Source: Xanthomonas nasturtii
GTDB lineage: Bacteria > Pseudomonadota > Gammaproteobacteria > Xanthomonadales > Xanthomonadaceae
Direction: 5' to 3'
Assembly (NCBI RefSeq): GCF_001660815.1
Contig: NZ_LYMI01000006.1
Coordinates: 1-64,000, forward strand
DNA length: 64,000 nucleotides
Part shown: in pieces, positions 50,810 to 60,374 of the stretch
Layout: every line of letters starts with the position of its first letter
Position numbering within the stretch: position 1 is the stretch's first letter
Program-made: the position numbers and the translations under genes
The notes under the pieces: model-generated
The model's input: the letters and a program-made list of their open reading frames with translations, nothing else
What the model was told of the DNA's origin: nothing
Database searches by the model: none

Positions 50810-51283
50810 TCAGTGTACGGGTTCAGGCTCGTCCAGGAACATCTGGGTTTCCATCCAGGCGTAGGCCGCCTCGGCGCCGGGCTGGTTGAACAACACCATC
50901 AGCACCACCCACTTGAGATCGTCCAGATCCAGTTCGTCCTGGTCCAGCGCCATGGCGCGGTCCAGCACCAACTCGCGCTGGTCGGCATCGAGAATGCGGT
51001 GTTGCTCGAGGAACAGCAGAAACCCGCGGCAATCCACGTCGAGCTTGTCCAGCTCGGGCCCGTGATAGATACGCACCGGTCCATCGACATGCGGGCGCGC
51101 CACGCTGGGCCGCTGCTCGGAAAGCGCGTCCAGCCAATCGAAGGCCTTGCTGATTTCTGCGGGACTGAAGCCGGCCTGGATCAGGCCATTCTGAAGCGAG
51201 TCACGGTCACGGACCAAGTCCGCGTCTTCGCTGAAATAATGTTCAAACAGGTACAGCAGTACATCGAGAATGCTCTCTTTCAT
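50810..51283 (-). CDS. smg: Smg (DUF494) protein
   Basis: A 157-residue protein of the Smg family, typically encoded beside dprA and topA. The N-terminus [19 protein letters not shown] and the helix [20 protein letters not shown] are characteristic. Its molecular role is not settled. It has strongly acidic composition and a helical C-terminus. ATG 51283 fits the family. It is in the minus-strand run LysM-dprA-smg. Confidence 0.92.
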   Translation of the reverse strand: MKESILDVLLYLFEHYFSEDADLVRDRDSLQNGLIQAGFSPAEISKAFDWLDALSEQRPSVARPHVDGPVRIYHGPELDKLDVDCRGFLLFLEQHRILDADQRELVLDRAMALDQDELDLDDLKWVVLMVLFNQPGAEAAYAWMETQMFLDEPEPVH

Positions 51284-51325
51284 TGCCCTCGGCCTGCGTC
51301 GCGCGACGCTGTGGAGGTGAAGAAA

Positions 51326-52471
51326 CTAAGGATTGCGGGTATAGCGACCGTGCTCGGTGACCACGTCTCCCTCCAGTTCCATGATGAGCAGCATGGAGGA
51401 CAGCGCGGCGGCCGTCAATCCGGTGCGCTGCACCAATGAATCCATAGGGGTTGGGTCGTGGCCCAGTGCTTGCCACAAGCGCTGGTAGTCCGGATCGGAG
51501 CGGGCAACACCGGCGCCAGCGCCGGTCGTTGTCTTCCTGCGCAACTCAGTGGGGGCGGCCAGACGCTCGCGCAAGGCGCTGGCCAGTTCGCCCGACAGCA
51601 CGCCCAGCCCGTCGATGACCTGGGACGGCTCCTGCGCCAAGGTGGCACCTTGCCGGATCAGGTGGTGACAGCCGCGCGCGAGCGGATTGTGCAGCGAGCC
51701 GGGCAGGGCGAACACCTCGCGCCCGGCTTCGGCAGCCAGCCGGGCGGTGATCAGCGCGCCCGAGCGCATCGCCGCTTCGACCACCAGCGTTCCCAGCGCC
51801 AGCCCGGCGATGATCCGGTTACGGGCCGGAAAGTGCGCCGCGACCGGGGCGGTGCCCGGCAGATATTCGCTGACCACCGCGCCGCGTTCGGCGATGCGAT
51901 CGCGCAAACCCTGGTGCCGCTCGGGATAGGCCACATCGGTACCGGTGCCGACCACCGCCACGGTGATGCCATCACGCTGGGTCAGTGCGGCCTCGTGCGC
52001 GATCGCATCCACGCCTGCGGCCATGCCGCTGACGATGCTCAGCCCGGCGCTGGCAAGGCTCGAAGCGAACGCGCGGGTGTGGTCGCGGCCGCCGGCGGTG
52101 GCCGAGCGGCTGCCGACCACCGCCACCCCCGGGTGCCAGAGCGCGTTGGGGTCACCGTCCACGAACAGGGCCATCGGCGGGTTGGCGATATGACGCAGCA
52201 GGGCCGGGTAGTCGGGATCGCACCAGCTGAGCAGGTGGTGTCCGGGTTGCCCGCACCAGCGCAGCGCAGCGTCGAGCGCACGCGAGTCAGGGGTTTGCAG
52301 CAGCGCTGATTGAAGTTCGTCGCAGCCGGCGGATCGCCACGCCTCGGGGCCGGCCGCCAGCATCTGGGCGGTCGACGCGAAGGTAGTCAGCAATGCCTTG
52401 CGTGGTGGGGTGCGGCCGCCTGCCAGCAGCAGGATCAGCAATGCGCGCAGGTCGGGAGCAGTCAGGGCCAT
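51326..52471 (-). CDS. dprA: DNA-processing protein DprA (Smf)
   Basis: A single-stranded-DNA-binding protein that loads RecA on incoming DNA in natural transformation, 381 residues. The Rossmann-like core shows AVVGSRSATAGGRDHTRAFA and SIVSGMAAGVDAIAHEAAL, then VVGTGTDVAYPERHQGLR, EYLPGTAPVAAHFPARNRI and GALITARLAAEAGREVFALP. The C-terminal winged-helix (from QRTGLTAAALSSMLLIMELE) resembles the DML1-like domain. The N-terminal part is the SAM-like helical domain. It lies between the LysM gene and smg. Confidence 0.94.
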   Translation of the reverse strand: MALTAPDLRALLILLLAGGRTPPRKALLTTFASTAQMLAAGPEAWRSAGCDELQSALLQTPDSRALDAALRWCGQPGHHLLSWCDPDYPALLRHIANPPMALFVDGDPNALWHPGVAVVGSRSATAGGRDHTRAFASSLASAGLSIVSGMAAGVDAIAHEAALTQRDGITVAVVGTGTDVAYPERHQGLRDRIAERGAVVSEYLPGTAPVAAHFPARNRIIAGLALGTLVVEAAMRSGALITARLAAEAGREVFALPGSLHNPLARGCHHLIRQGATLAQEPSQVIDGLGVLSGELASALRERLAAPTELRRKTTTGAGAGVARSDPDYQRLWQALGHDPTPMDSLVQRTGLTAAALSSMLLIMELEGDVVTEHGRYTRNP

Positions 52472-52495
52472 GCACCAAGGCTAGGCCGCAAACGA

Positions 52496-52519
52496 CGACG
52501 GCGCCCTCGGGCGCCGTCG
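52496..52519. terminator. Hairpin downstream of the LysM gene
   Basis: CGACGGCGCCC / GGGCGCCGTCG, 11-bp perfect arms with a 2-base centre, in the 71-bp gap between the LysM stop and the dprA start. On the minus strand it is followed by TCGTCGTTT, a weak U-rich end. Confidence 0.55.
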
Positions 52520-52542
52520 CGTTACTGCATCGGAACTTTCGC

Positions 52543-53679
52543 TTACTGCGCGTCAGGATGCTTGACGAAATAGCCCAGGCCGGTCGGCTTGACGCTTTCC
52601 ATCACCAACGCATAGCTGACCTTGTCGAAGGTGCGGAACACCATCGCATGCGAGGCGTATTCGTCGGGCAGGCCGACGGTGGAGCCGGCCGGGCCGCTGA
52701 AATCATCGTCGGTCCGCGAAAAGCGCGAGTGCTTGACGCGGTCGCTGACGGTGCGGCCCTTGCGCCAGACCGAAAACACGGTGCCGTTGTTGATGCCTTC
52801 GCGGGCGCCGCCGGAGATGGCGATCACGTCGCGGGTGCCGCCGACGATGAAGGCGTCGGAGATGGCCAGCACGCGCAGTTCGGTCTGCAGCGCCTGTTCC
52901 GACGGCGGGTGCGGGATGAACTGCAGGTCGTACGGCTGTGCTTCGACGGCCACGATGCGATCGCCGGCGCGCACTTCGCGGCCGCTGTCCTGCAGCAGCA
53001 ACGTGGCTGCCTTGGAGTTGCCGCCTGCTGCGCTGCGGGTGATGGTGCCGACGTTGACCTGCGCCATCTCGTAGCCGAGGAACTCACGGCGCGTGCTCGG
53101 CGCGATGAAGTTCTTCCAGATGTTGCCGGAGCCGGCGGTGATGTTGCCCGCCATGTCCAGGTCTTCGTTGTGCTTGGGCAGGCTGAACTTCACGGTCGGG
53201 CGAACCACCGCAAAGCGCTGGCCCGGCTGCGCGTCTTCCAGGCCGACCACGTAAGCGACCTGGCCGGTGGTGGCGCGCGAGCGGCCGCCTTCCAGACCGA
53301 CCACGTACGGCAGTTCGTCGAAGTCTTCGACCACGCGCAGGTTCTTCAGGAACGGCTCGACGTCGGCCAGCGGAATGGCATTGATCGGCGCTTCCTGGCG
53401 CGGGCCGGGCTGGATCGTGCCTTTGCCGACGCGGTCCAGATAGGCCAGGCTGATCACGTCACCGGGATAAATCAGGTGCGGATTCTGGATCTGCGGATTG
53501 GCTTGCCAGATTTCCGGCCACAGCCATGGTTTTTGCAGAAAACGCCCAGCGATGTCCCACAAGGTATCGCCCTTGCGGACCACATAGGTGTCTGGATGCT
53601 CGCCCACCGCTTGCGCGGCAGCGTAGGTCGCGACGGTCAGCATCGCCGCAGCGACGACCGTACGAAGTCGGTTCAACAT
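52543..53679 (-). CDS. Exported LysM peptidoglycan-binding protein
   Basis: A 378-residue secreted protein. Signal peptide (LRTVVAAAMLTVATYAAAQA) is followed by a LysM domain (VVRKGDTLWDIAGRFLQKPW ... IYPGDVISLAYL) and a beta-rich C-terminal region of about 280 residues. This architecture is common in proteobacterial genes upstream of dprA. It probably binds the cell wall in the periplasm; enzymatic activity is not evident. ATG 53679 opens the signal peptide. It is divergent from def with 131 bp between starts. Confidence 0.88.
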   Translation of the reverse strand: MLNRLRTVVAAAMLTVATYAAAQAVGEHPDTYVVRKGDTLWDIAGRFLQKPWLWPEIWQANPQIQNPHLIYPGDVISLAYLDRVGKGTIQPGPRQEAPINAIPLADVEPFLKNLRVVEDFDELPYVVGLEGGRSRATTGQVAYVVGLEDAQPGQRFAVVRPTVKFSLPKHNEDLDMAGNITAGSGNIWKNFIAPSTRREFLGYEMAQVNVGTITRSAAGGNSKAATLLLQDSGREVRAGDRIVAVEAQPYDLQFIPHPPSEQALQTELRVLAISDAFIVGGTRDVIAISGGAREGINNGTVFSVWRKGRTVSDRVKHSRFSRTDDDFSGPAGSTVGLPDEYASHAMVFRTFDKVSYALVMESVKPTGLGYFVKHPDAQ

Positions 53680-53810
53680 GAGTGCCTTCTTGCCTGATTC
53701 CCCAACAGGTCCGCGCACTATAGTCCAGAAACCGGGGCGCCACGCAAGCATTGCGCTAGAATGAGACCGTCTTGCCGGCGCCGCGCCGGTGTTCCCAGAC
53801 GGGTAACCCC

Positions 53811-54323
53811 ATGGCTTTGCTCCCTATTCTTGAGTTTCCCGACCCGCGGCTGCGCACCAAGGCCGTGCCGGTCGATGCTGCCGAGCTCACCAGCCCGGCG
53901 TTCCAGACGCTGCTGGATGACATGTTCCAGACCATGTACGAGGCGCCCGGCATCGGCCTGGCCGCCAGTCAGGTGGACGTGCACAAGCGTTTCATGGTGA
54001 TCGACGTCAGCGACGAAAAGAACCTGCCGCAGGTGTTCGTCAACCCGGAGATCGTGAGCAAACAGGGCGAGCAGCTGTATCAGGAAGGCTGCCTGTCGGT
54101 GCCGGGCATCTACGCCGATGTCAGCCGCGCCGATGCGATCACGGTGCGCTATCTCGACCGTCGGGGCCAGGCGCAGGAACTGCAGACCGATGGCCTGCTG
54201 GCCGTGTGCATCCAGCACGAGATGGACCACCTGGACGGCAAGCTGTTCGTGGATTATCTCTCACCGCTCAAGCGCGAAATGGTGCGCAAGAAGCTGGCCA
54301 AACAGCGCAAGCATGTGGCTTGA
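53811..54323 (+). CDS. def: Peptide deformylase
   Basis: The metalloenzyme removing the N-formyl group from nascent proteins, 170 residues. The three motifs are intact: [16 protein letters not shown] and the zinc-binding [12 protein letters not shown] 53811 starts the protein with [16 protein letters not shown], the family N-terminus. It leads the def-fmt-rsmB block, although 414 bp of repeat-bearing sequence separates it from fmt. Confidence 0.97.
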   Translation: MALLPILEFPDPRLRTKAVPVDAAELTSPAFQTLLDDMFQTMYEAPGIGLAASQVDVHKRFMVIDVSDEKNLPQVFVNPEIVSKQGEQLYQEGCLSVPGIYADVSRADAITVRYLDRRGQAQELQTDGLLAVCIQHEMDHLDGKLFVDYLSPLKREMVRKKLAKQRKHVA

Positions 54324-54343
54324 GGGCTTGAGGGCTGGGAGCG

Positions 54344-54364
54344 GGGATTTGGGATTCGGGATTG
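54344..54364. repeat. Heptanucleotide tandem repeat GGGATTT/C/G x3
   Basis: GGGATTT, GGGATTC, GGGATTG in tandem, 20 bp after def. It is the inverse of the AATCCC array at the other end of the same 414-bp gap (54711-54731). Between them I see no gene or RNA that I can support. Confidence 0.8.
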
Positions 54365-54710
54365 GCAAAAGCAGGTTTTTGCGGGTTGTTGAGTCGCCTG
54401 GTTCCACATCCTTGAGCGCGAATCGCGGTGCGATCTGATGGCTATGCCGGCACATCGCGATTGCGCCAAGTCCGGGGGCGGATAGCCTTGAAACCTTAGG
54501 CGCGGAATTTGTGATCGATAATCCGCTGCCTATTGCGGGCATCAAATTCTCGGATGCAACTCCCGCTTCTCCGTGGACTCGATTGATCATGGGGCACATG
54601 GGTTCCGGCGCAGGTTTGCCAAACTTCCAGCGTCAATCCCGCTCTCCCCTCTCAGCCCCACGCTACTCCCGCCCCGGCCAGCACCTCCGCCGTTGCGAAT
54701 CCCCACTCCC

Positions 54711-54731
54711 GAATCCCAAATCCCAAATCCC
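54711..54731. repeat. Heptanucleotide tandem repeat GAATCCC/AAATCCC x3
   Basis: GAATCCC, AAATCCC, AAATCCC ending 6 bp before the fmt start codon, i.e. where its ribosome site should be. It has the same unit as the array at 54344 in inverted orientation. Confidence 0.8.
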
Positions 54732-54737
54732 AGCCCT

Positions 54738-55661
54738 ATGAGAATTGTCTTTGCCGGTACGCCGGATTTCGCTGTCGCTTCGTTGCGCGCTGCCGCGCAG
54801 CGGCATGAAGTGGTGGCGGTCTATACCCAGCCTGATCGGCCCGCCGGGCGCGGCCGCGGGCTGACGCCGTCGCCGGTCAAGATCGAGGCGATCGCGCGCG
54901 GCATTCCGGTGTTTCAGCCGCAGACGCTGCGTTCGCCCGAGGCGCTGGCCACGCTGCGTGCGCTCAATGCGGACCTGATGGTGGTGGTGGCCTACGGGTT
55001 GATCCTGCCCAAGGCAGTGCTGGCCGCGCCGACCCACGGCTGCTGGAACGTGCATGCCTCGCTGTTGCCGCGCTGGCGTGGCGCCGCGCCGATCCAGCGC
55101 GCGATCGAGGCCGGCGATACCGCGACCGGCGTGTGCCTGATGCAGATGGAAGCCGGCCTGGACACCGGCCCGGTGCTGCTGTCGCAGCGCATCGAGATCG
55201 GCGAACAGGAAACCGGTGGGCAGTTGCACGACCGGCTGGCCGCGCTGGGCGCGCAGGTGCTGTCCGATGGCCTGGGCCTGCTGCGTGCCGGCATCCGCCC
55301 GGTGGCGCAACCGCAGCCGGCCGAGGGCGTCACTTACGCACACAAGCTGGACAAGGCACAGGCGCGCTTGGATTGGGCGCAGCCGGCGCATGAGCTGGCG
55401 CGGCGCGTGCGCGCGTTCAACCCGTGGCCGGTGGCCGAAGCCACGCTGGCCGGCGAGCGGGTGCGCCTGCATGGCGCAGTGGCGCTTGACTTGGCGCATC
55501 AACAGCCGCCGGGCACGCTGCTGGCGGCCAGCAAGCAGGGCATCGACATCGCCTGCGGGCAGGGTGCGCTAAGGGTGCGCGTGCTGCAGCGCGAGGGCGG
55601 CAAGGCGATCACCGCTGCCGACTACCTCAACGCGCGCCGCGATCTGTTGGCGCGGCGCTGA
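54738..55661 (+). CDS. fmt: Methionyl-tRNA formyltransferase
   Basis: The enzyme that formylates initiator Met-tRNA using 10-formyl-tetrahydrofolate, 307 residues. It shows [37 protein letters not shown], the catalytic-site [18 protein letters not shown] and the C-terminal tRNA-binding domain starting near [22 protein letters not shown] 54738 replaces a longer non-conserved frame. It overlaps rsmB by one base (TGATG). The SD is unusual because the AATCCC heptamer run occupies the site. Confidence 0.97.
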   Translation: MRIVFAGTPDFAVASLRAAAQRHEVVAVYTQPDRPAGRGRGLTPSPVKIEAIARGIPVFQPQTLRSPEALATLRALNADLMVVVAYGLILPKAVLAAPTHGCWNVHASLLPRWRGAAPIQRAIEAGDTATGVCLMQMEAGLDTGPVLLSQRIEIGEQETGGQLHDRLAALGAQVLSDGLGLLRAGIRPVAQPQPAEGVTYAHKLDKAQARLDWAQPAHELARRVRAFNPWPVAEATLAGERVRLHGAVALDLAHQQPPGTLLAASKQGIDIACGQGALRVRVLQREGGKAITAADYLNARRDLLARR

Positions 55662-56971
55662 TGTCGACCGAGCCTGCAACTGCCGGCGTCGCTTCGCGCC
55701 TGGCGGCCGCACGCGTGCTGACGGCGGTGTTCGACCAGGGCCGTTCGTTGAAGGCCGAACTGGCCGCGACCTTGCCCGGCATTGACGATCCGCGCGACCG
55801 CGCATTGGTGGAGGCGATCTGCTTCGCGGTCATCCGCCGCCGCCCGGCCTATGACGTGGCGTTGCGGCAATGGCTGGAGCGTCCGCTGCCGCCGCGCGAC
55901 GCCGAACTCAAGGCGCTGCTGATGGTCGGCTTCGCCCAGCTCGACGTGCTGCAACTTCCGGCGCATGCGGCGCTGTCGGCCACCGTGGATGCGTGCCGCG
56001 CGCTGGGCCGGCCACGCCAGGCCGGCATGGTCAATGCGATTTTGCGACGCGCCCAGCGCGAGGGGTTCCCGGCGGTGTCGGGCGACGCCGGTTGGCCGTC
56101 GTGGCTGCGCAAGCAGTTGCGCGCGGACTGGGGCGAGCGTGCGGAAGGCATTTTCACCGCAAGTGCGCAGATGGCGCCGATGTGGCTGCGTGTGCAGCGG
56201 TCGCGCACCGATCCTGCGGCGTATGTGGCCCGGCTGGCCGAGCTGGGCATCGCCGCGCAAACCGATGCGGTGTTGCCGGATGCGGTGCGCCTGCACGGCG
56301 CGGTACCGGTTAGTCAGTTGCCGGGCTTTGCCGAAGGCGATGTCTCGGTGCAGGACGGCGCTGCGCAGCAGGTGGCCGATGCGCTGACGCTGGCGCCTGC
56401 GGCACGTGTGCTCGATGCGTGCGCCGCGCCCGGCGGCAAGGCGGCGCATCTGCTGGAACGTTTTCCGGGTCTGCAGCTCACTGCGCTGGATGTGGATGCA
56501 CGCCGCCTGGAGCGCGTGCAGCAGACCCTGCAGCGCACCGTGCCAGAGGCACAGGTCGCGTTGCATGCGGCCGATGCCGCCGACACCGATGCGTGGTGGG
56601 ACGGTCAGCCGTTCGATGCGGTGCTGCTGGACGCGCCGTGTTCGGCCACCGGCGTGGTGCGTCGTCAGCCGGATGTGCTGCTGCACCGGCGTGCCGACGA
56701 TATCGATGCCTTGTCGGCCTTGCAGGCGCGCCTGCTCGATGCGACCTGGCGCACCCTGCGCCCGGGCGGGCAGTTGCTCTACACCACCTGCTCATTGTTG
56801 GCGCGCGAGAACCAGGCACAGGTGGATGCATTCCTGCAACGCACGCCCGATGCGCAGACGCAGCCGTTGGGTGCGCAGTTCGGGCATGCGGCTGGCCCCG
56901 GGCGTCAGCGATTTCCAGGCGAGCAGCACTGCGACGGATTTTTCTACGCGCTTTTGCTAAAAGCTTCCTGA
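55661..56971 (+). CDS. rsmB: 16S rRNA m5C967 methyltransferase RsmB (Sun/Fmu)
   Basis: An S-adenosylmethionine-dependent rRNA methyltransferase, 436 residues. An N-terminal NusB-like domain (residues about 1-140) precedes the catalytic domain with [16 protein letters not shown] (SAM), [16 protein letters not shown] (motif IV Cys) and [15 protein letters not shown] (catalytic Cys motif VI). It shares a base with the end of fmt. Confidence 0.96.
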   Translation: MSTEPATAGVASRLAAARVLTAVFDQGRSLKAELAATLPGIDDPRDRALVEAICFAVIRRRPAYDVALRQWLERPLPPRDAELKALLMVGFAQLDVLQLPAHAALSATVDACRALGRPRQAGMVNAILRRAQREGFPAVSGDAGWPSWLRKQLRADWGERAEGIFTASAQMAPMWLRVQRSRTDPAAYVARLAELGIAAQTDAVLPDAVRLHGAVPVSQLPGFAEGDVSVQDGAAQQVADALTLAPAARVLDACAAPGGKAAHLLERFPGLQLTALDVDARRLERVQQTLQRTVPEAQVALHAADAADTDAWWDGQPFDAVLLDAPCSATGVVRRQPDVLLHRRADDIDALSALQARLLDATWRTLRPGGQLLYTTCSLLARENQAQVDAFLQRTPDAQTQPLGAQFGHAAGPGRQRFPGEQHCDGFFYALLLKAS

Positions 56972-57019
56972 TCGCGCGCCGCATCGGCGCTCTACCTGCT
57001 ACCTCCATTGCGCCTCGAT

Positions 57020-58741
57020 ATGCTCAAGACCCGTGCCTCCAAAGATGTCTGGCTGCTGGCCATCACCGCTGTCCTGGTGATCGGTGCCGGGTTGGGACTG
57101 CGCGACCCCTGGCCGGCGGACGAGCCGCGCTTTGCGCTGGTCGCCAAGCAGATGGTGATGAGCGGGGACTGGTTGTTCCCGCATCGCGGCAACGAGCTGT
57201 ATTCGGACAAGCCGCCAATGCTGATGTGGCTGCAGGCGCTGTTCTATACGTTGCTGGGCAACTGGCGGGTGGCGTTCCTGCTGCCGTCGCTGCTGGCGGC
57301 GCTGGGCACATTGGCCTGCGTCTACGACCTTGGCCGGCGCCTGTGGACCCGGCGCGTCGGGGTCTATGCGGCCTGGATGCTGTTGTTCACGCTGCACTTC
57401 ACCTTCCAGGCCAAGAAGGCGCAGATCGACCCGCTGGTGGTGTTCTGGATCACCCTGGCCAATTACGGCCTGCTGCGGCATCTGTTGCTGGGCCCGGCCT
57501 GGCGCTGGTGGACGCTGGGCTGGTTTGCCGCCGGGTTGGGCGTGATCACCAAGGGTGTGGGCATCATCGCGCTGCTGATGCTGATCCCGGCCGGGATTGC
57601 CGCAGCGCGCGGCTGGCCGGGGGTGCGCGTGCATGTGCGCAACCGGCGCTTCTGGTTGGGGCCGCTGTTTTTCTTCGTGGCGATCCTGCTGTGGTTCGTG
57701 CCGATGATGGTGACCGCGCTGACTGCCGGTCAGCCCGAATATCGCGTCTATCTCAACGACATCCTGCTGCGCCAGACCGCCAAGCGCTACGCCAGCTCCT
57801 GGGACCACGCCCAGCCGGTCTGGTACCACCTGCAAAGCATGGCCACGATGTGGCTGCCGACCATCCTGCTGCTGCCGTGGGCAATCCCGGCGTGGCGGCG
57901 CCGGCTCACGCGGCGCGACCCGCGCTACTTGCTGCCACTGGCCTGGTGGCTGCTGGTGCTGGTGTTCTTCACCATCCCCAGCGGCAAGCGCGATGTCTAC
58001 ATCCTGCCGGCGCTGCCGATGTTCTGCCTGGCGCTGGCGCCGCTGGTGCCAGGCCTGTTGCGCCGGGCTGGCGTGCAGCGGCTGCTGTTCGGGTTCGGAG
58101 TGCTGTTGACGGTGGCCTTCGTTGCCAGCGGTGCGGCGATGCTGATCGGGCATCCGGGCTTCGAGCAGAAAATCATGGACAGCCGCGGAGTGGGCAGCGA
58201 AACCACCGACCCGCTGGGCTGGCTGCTGCTGGCGGTGGGTACCTGGGGCATCGCCAGCCTGCTGTTGCTGCGTGTGCGCCGCTCCGCGTTGGCGGTGATC
58301 TCATTGCTTGGCGCGTGGTGGGTGGCGTTCGGGCTGGTCTGCTACCCGATCTTCAACGATTCCAGCTCGTCGGGCGCGGTGATGCGCGAGGCCGGGCGCC
58401 GCATCGGCCCGGATGCGCAGCTTGGGCTGGTGGCATGGAAGGAGCAGAACCTGCTGATGGCCGACCGCCCGGCGCAGACCTTCGGCTTCAAGGTGCCGTG
58501 GGAAACGCAATTGCAGCGCGGCGTGGCCTGGCAGGCAGCGCACCCCGGCCAACGCTGGCTGATGGCGCAGGAGACGGCCTTGCTGGCCTGCGTGGATCGC
58601 AGCCGCAGCCAGCTGGTGGGCGTGGCCAACCGCCGGCGCTGGTGGCTGGTGCCGGGCGATGCGGTGCGCAGCCACTGCGTGGCCAGCTCCAGCGAGCGCG
58701 CGGTGGAAGAAAAAGAGCAGGGCAACCTGGATACCGAATGA
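57020..58741 (+). CDS. GT39-family (ArnT-like) glycosyltransferase
   Basis: A multi-span membrane glycosyltransferase of 573 residues that probably uses a polyprenyl-linked sugar donor. The first loop after TM1 carries the acidic pair in DPWPADEPRFALVAKQM, and the helices following contain LPSLLAALGTLACVYDLGRR and FTFQAKKAQIDPLVVFWI. It resembles ArnT/PMT-type enzymes that decorate lipid A, glycans or proteins. ATG 57020 is preferred over TTG 57008. Its stop overlaps the start of a tiny CxxC ORF (ATGA), and an O-antigen-ligase-like gene follows, suggesting a surface-glycan operon. Confidence 0.88.
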   Translation: MLKTRASKDVWLLAITAVLVIGAGLGLRDPWPADEPRFALVAKQMVMSGDWLFPHRGNELYSDKPPMLMWLQALFYTLLGNWRVAFLLPSLLAALGTLACVYDLGRRLWTRRVGVYAAWMLLFTLHFTFQAKKAQIDPLVVFWITLANYGLLRHLLLGPAWRWWTLGWFAAGLGVITKGVGIIALLMLIPAGIAAARGWPGVRVHVRNRRFWLGPLFFFVAILLWFVPMMVTALTAGQPEYRVYLNDILLRQTAKRYASSWDHAQPVWYHLQSMATMWLPTILLLPWAIPAWRRRLTRRDPRYLLPLAWWLLVLVFFTIPSGKRDVYILPALPMFCLALAPLVPGLLRRAGVQRLLFGFGVLLTVAFVASGAAMLIGHPGFEQKIMDSRGVGSETTDPLGWLLLAVGTWGIASLLLLRVRRSALAVISLLGAWWVAFGLVCYPIFNDSSSSGAVMREAGRRIGPDAQLGLVAWKEQNLLMADRPAQTFGFKVPWETQLQRGVAWQAAHPGQRWLMAQETALLACVDRSRSQLVGVANRRRWWLVPGDAVRSHCVASSSERAVEEKEQGNLDTE

Positions 58742-58845
58742 GTCAGCAGAACCCACCGGCACAGGCATGTACGAGGTGTCATTTGTACGGCGTCAATGCG
58801 ACCAATGGCGGCTGTCTAGCAGGGATTCATGCGGCGCATCGTTAG
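58738..58845 (+). CDS. Short ORF with a CxxC motif
   Basis: Thirty-five codons starting inside the stop of the GT39 gene (ATGA). The peptide contains ACTRCHLYGVNATNGGC, i.e. Cys-x-x-Cys followed by a third Cys, as in small zinc-binding or redox peptides. It has no good ribosome site of its own but would be translationally coupled. It overlaps the earliest possible start of the ligase gene at 58829. It may be a real small protein or chance; I know no family. Confidence 0.35.
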   Translation: MSQQNPPAQACTRCHLYGVNATNGGCLAGIHAAHR

Positions 58846-58906
58846 CTTGGCCGGCGTTGCCGCTGCCTGGCCCCTGTGTTGCCTCCCTTCCGCCACCGAT
58901 CTTTCG

Positions 58907-60175
58907 ATGAATTCCTTGCGTACCCAGCCCGCATCGCTCTCGCCGTCTGCCCCGATCACGTCGCGGGCAGGCGGACGCATCGCCGAGCTGGGCGTGTTCG
59001 TGTTGACCGCGCTGGTGGTCAGCATGCCGAGCGGGCTGCTGCCGTTCGGCCTGTGCCTGCTGCTTGGTTCGCTGGTCGGCTGGCGCAGCCTGCGTGACGG
59101 CATTGCTGCGGGCGATCGGTCGTTACGCGTGGTGGGGTGGCTGACGGTGGCGGTGATTGCGATGTCGCTGCTGTCGATCGCCTTGTTCGAACACGGGCTG
59201 CGCGATGTGGACAACCGCTCGCGCTTCCTGGTGCTGCCATGGGCGGCGCTATGGGCATACGCGTTGCAGCCGCGCCAGGTATGGCTGTGGCGCGGCGCAT
59301 TGGCGGGCGTGTTCGCGGCGATGTTGATCGCGTTGTTGCAGGTAATGAACGGCGCCGCCCGCGCCGAAGGCTTCACCAACGCGATTGTGTTCGCCGACAT
59401 CGCGCTGATGTTGCTGGTGGTGGCGGTGTTCTGCCGCCCGGCCGGCAATGTGCGGTGGTTGGTGGGCGCTGCATTCGCCACGGTGGCGGTGATCGTGCTC
59501 AGCGGCAGCCGTGGGGTGTGGTTGTCGCTGCTGGCCACGCTGGGCGTGCTGATCTGGGGCGCGCCGTGGCAGAGCGCGCGCATGCGCTTGCTGACCTTCA
59601 TCGGCAGCGCGGTGCTGGCGGTGGGCGTTGTACTCAGCGTGCCGGCACTGACCGACCAGATGCGCCTGGGCGAACTACAGAGCGACCTGCAGCGTTACGA
59701 AGTCGGTGACAGCGATTCCTCGGCAGGCGCGCGCATCGAACGCCTGCACGTGGCCTGGGACACCTTGAAGGCGCATCCGCTGACCGGCGTGGGCGTTGGC
59801 CGTTTCGACGATGCCATGCATGACCTGCCGGCCTGTGCCGCCGACCCGGCCTTGTTCCGTTGCCATCTGGGGCACGCGCACAACGATCTGGCCGAATGGG
59901 GCGCCACCCAGGGCGTACCCGGCCTGTTGCTGCTGATTGCCGTCTACGGCGTGCCGCTGTGGGTGTTCGTGCGGCTGCACCGGCGCAGCGGGCAGAAGCA
60001 GTTCCGTGGCCCGGCCGCGGCCGGGGTCATGATCGTGATCAGTTACGCGTTGTGCGGGCTGACCCAGTCGATGTTCGCGCACCAGGTGTCAGCTAGCTTT
60101 TACACCGCCATGGTCGGCGTGCTGGTGGGTCTGGCGGCGCGGCAGGCCGCGCACGGTGTGGCGAGTACTCGCTAG
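58907..60175 (+). CDS. O-antigen ligase/polymerase-like (Wzy_C) membrane protein
   Basis: A polytopic inner-membrane protein of 422 residues (448 if the upstream ATG 58829 is used, which would add a second hydrophobic segment). Around ten to twelve TM helices; the Wzy_C-type loop shows SSAGARIERLHVAWDTLKAH followed by GVGVGRFDDAM and GHAHNDLAEWGATQGVPGLL, the conserved H-N-x-x-(L)-x-x-(W) region of O-antigen ligases. It probably attaches or polymerises surface polysaccharide in the periplasm. It follows the GT39 gene and the CxxC ORF in one unit. Confidence 0.85.
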   Translation: MNSLRTQPASLSPSAPITSRAGGRIAELGVFVLTALVVSMPSGLLPFGLCLLLGSLVGWRSLRDGIAAGDRSLRVVGWLTVAVIAMSLLSIALFEHGLRDVDNRSRFLVLPWAALWAYALQPRQVWLWRGALAGVFAAMLIALLQVMNGAARAEGFTNAIVFADIALMLLVVAVFCRPAGNVRWLVGAAFATVAVIVLSGSRGVWLSLLATLGVLIWGAPWQSARMRLLTFIGSAVLAVGVVLSVPALTDQMRLGELQSDLQRYEVGDSDSSAGARIERLHVAWDTLKAHPLTGVGVGRFDDAMHDLPACAADPALFRCHLGHAHNDLAEWGATQGVPGLLLLIAVYGVPLWVFVRLHRRSGQKQFRGPAAAGVMIVISYALCGLTQSMFAHQVSASFYTAMVGVLVGLAARQAAHGVASTR

Positions 60176-60374
60176 CAGCGGTTGATCAGCCGGCTGCAGG
60201 TGGTGGATGCGCAAGCAGTGCGCGCGTTGAGCGACTGATAAACCACCGCGCAGACGCCGAATAGGCGCAGTTGCTGCGGAAATCGGCATGTCTTACGTAT
60301 GCACGCCGACGTCGACGCACCGTTCGCGCCGCCCGCAGCGGCGTGACGGCCACTCGCCATCTTTTTAACCGCAC

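Noticed and set aside
56419-58845. 808-codon plus-strand frame overlapping rsmB and the GT39 gene
   Set aside because: It shifts frame across two genes with strong motifs; only its last 35 codons, which start at the ATGA overlap, are kept as a low-confidence ORF.
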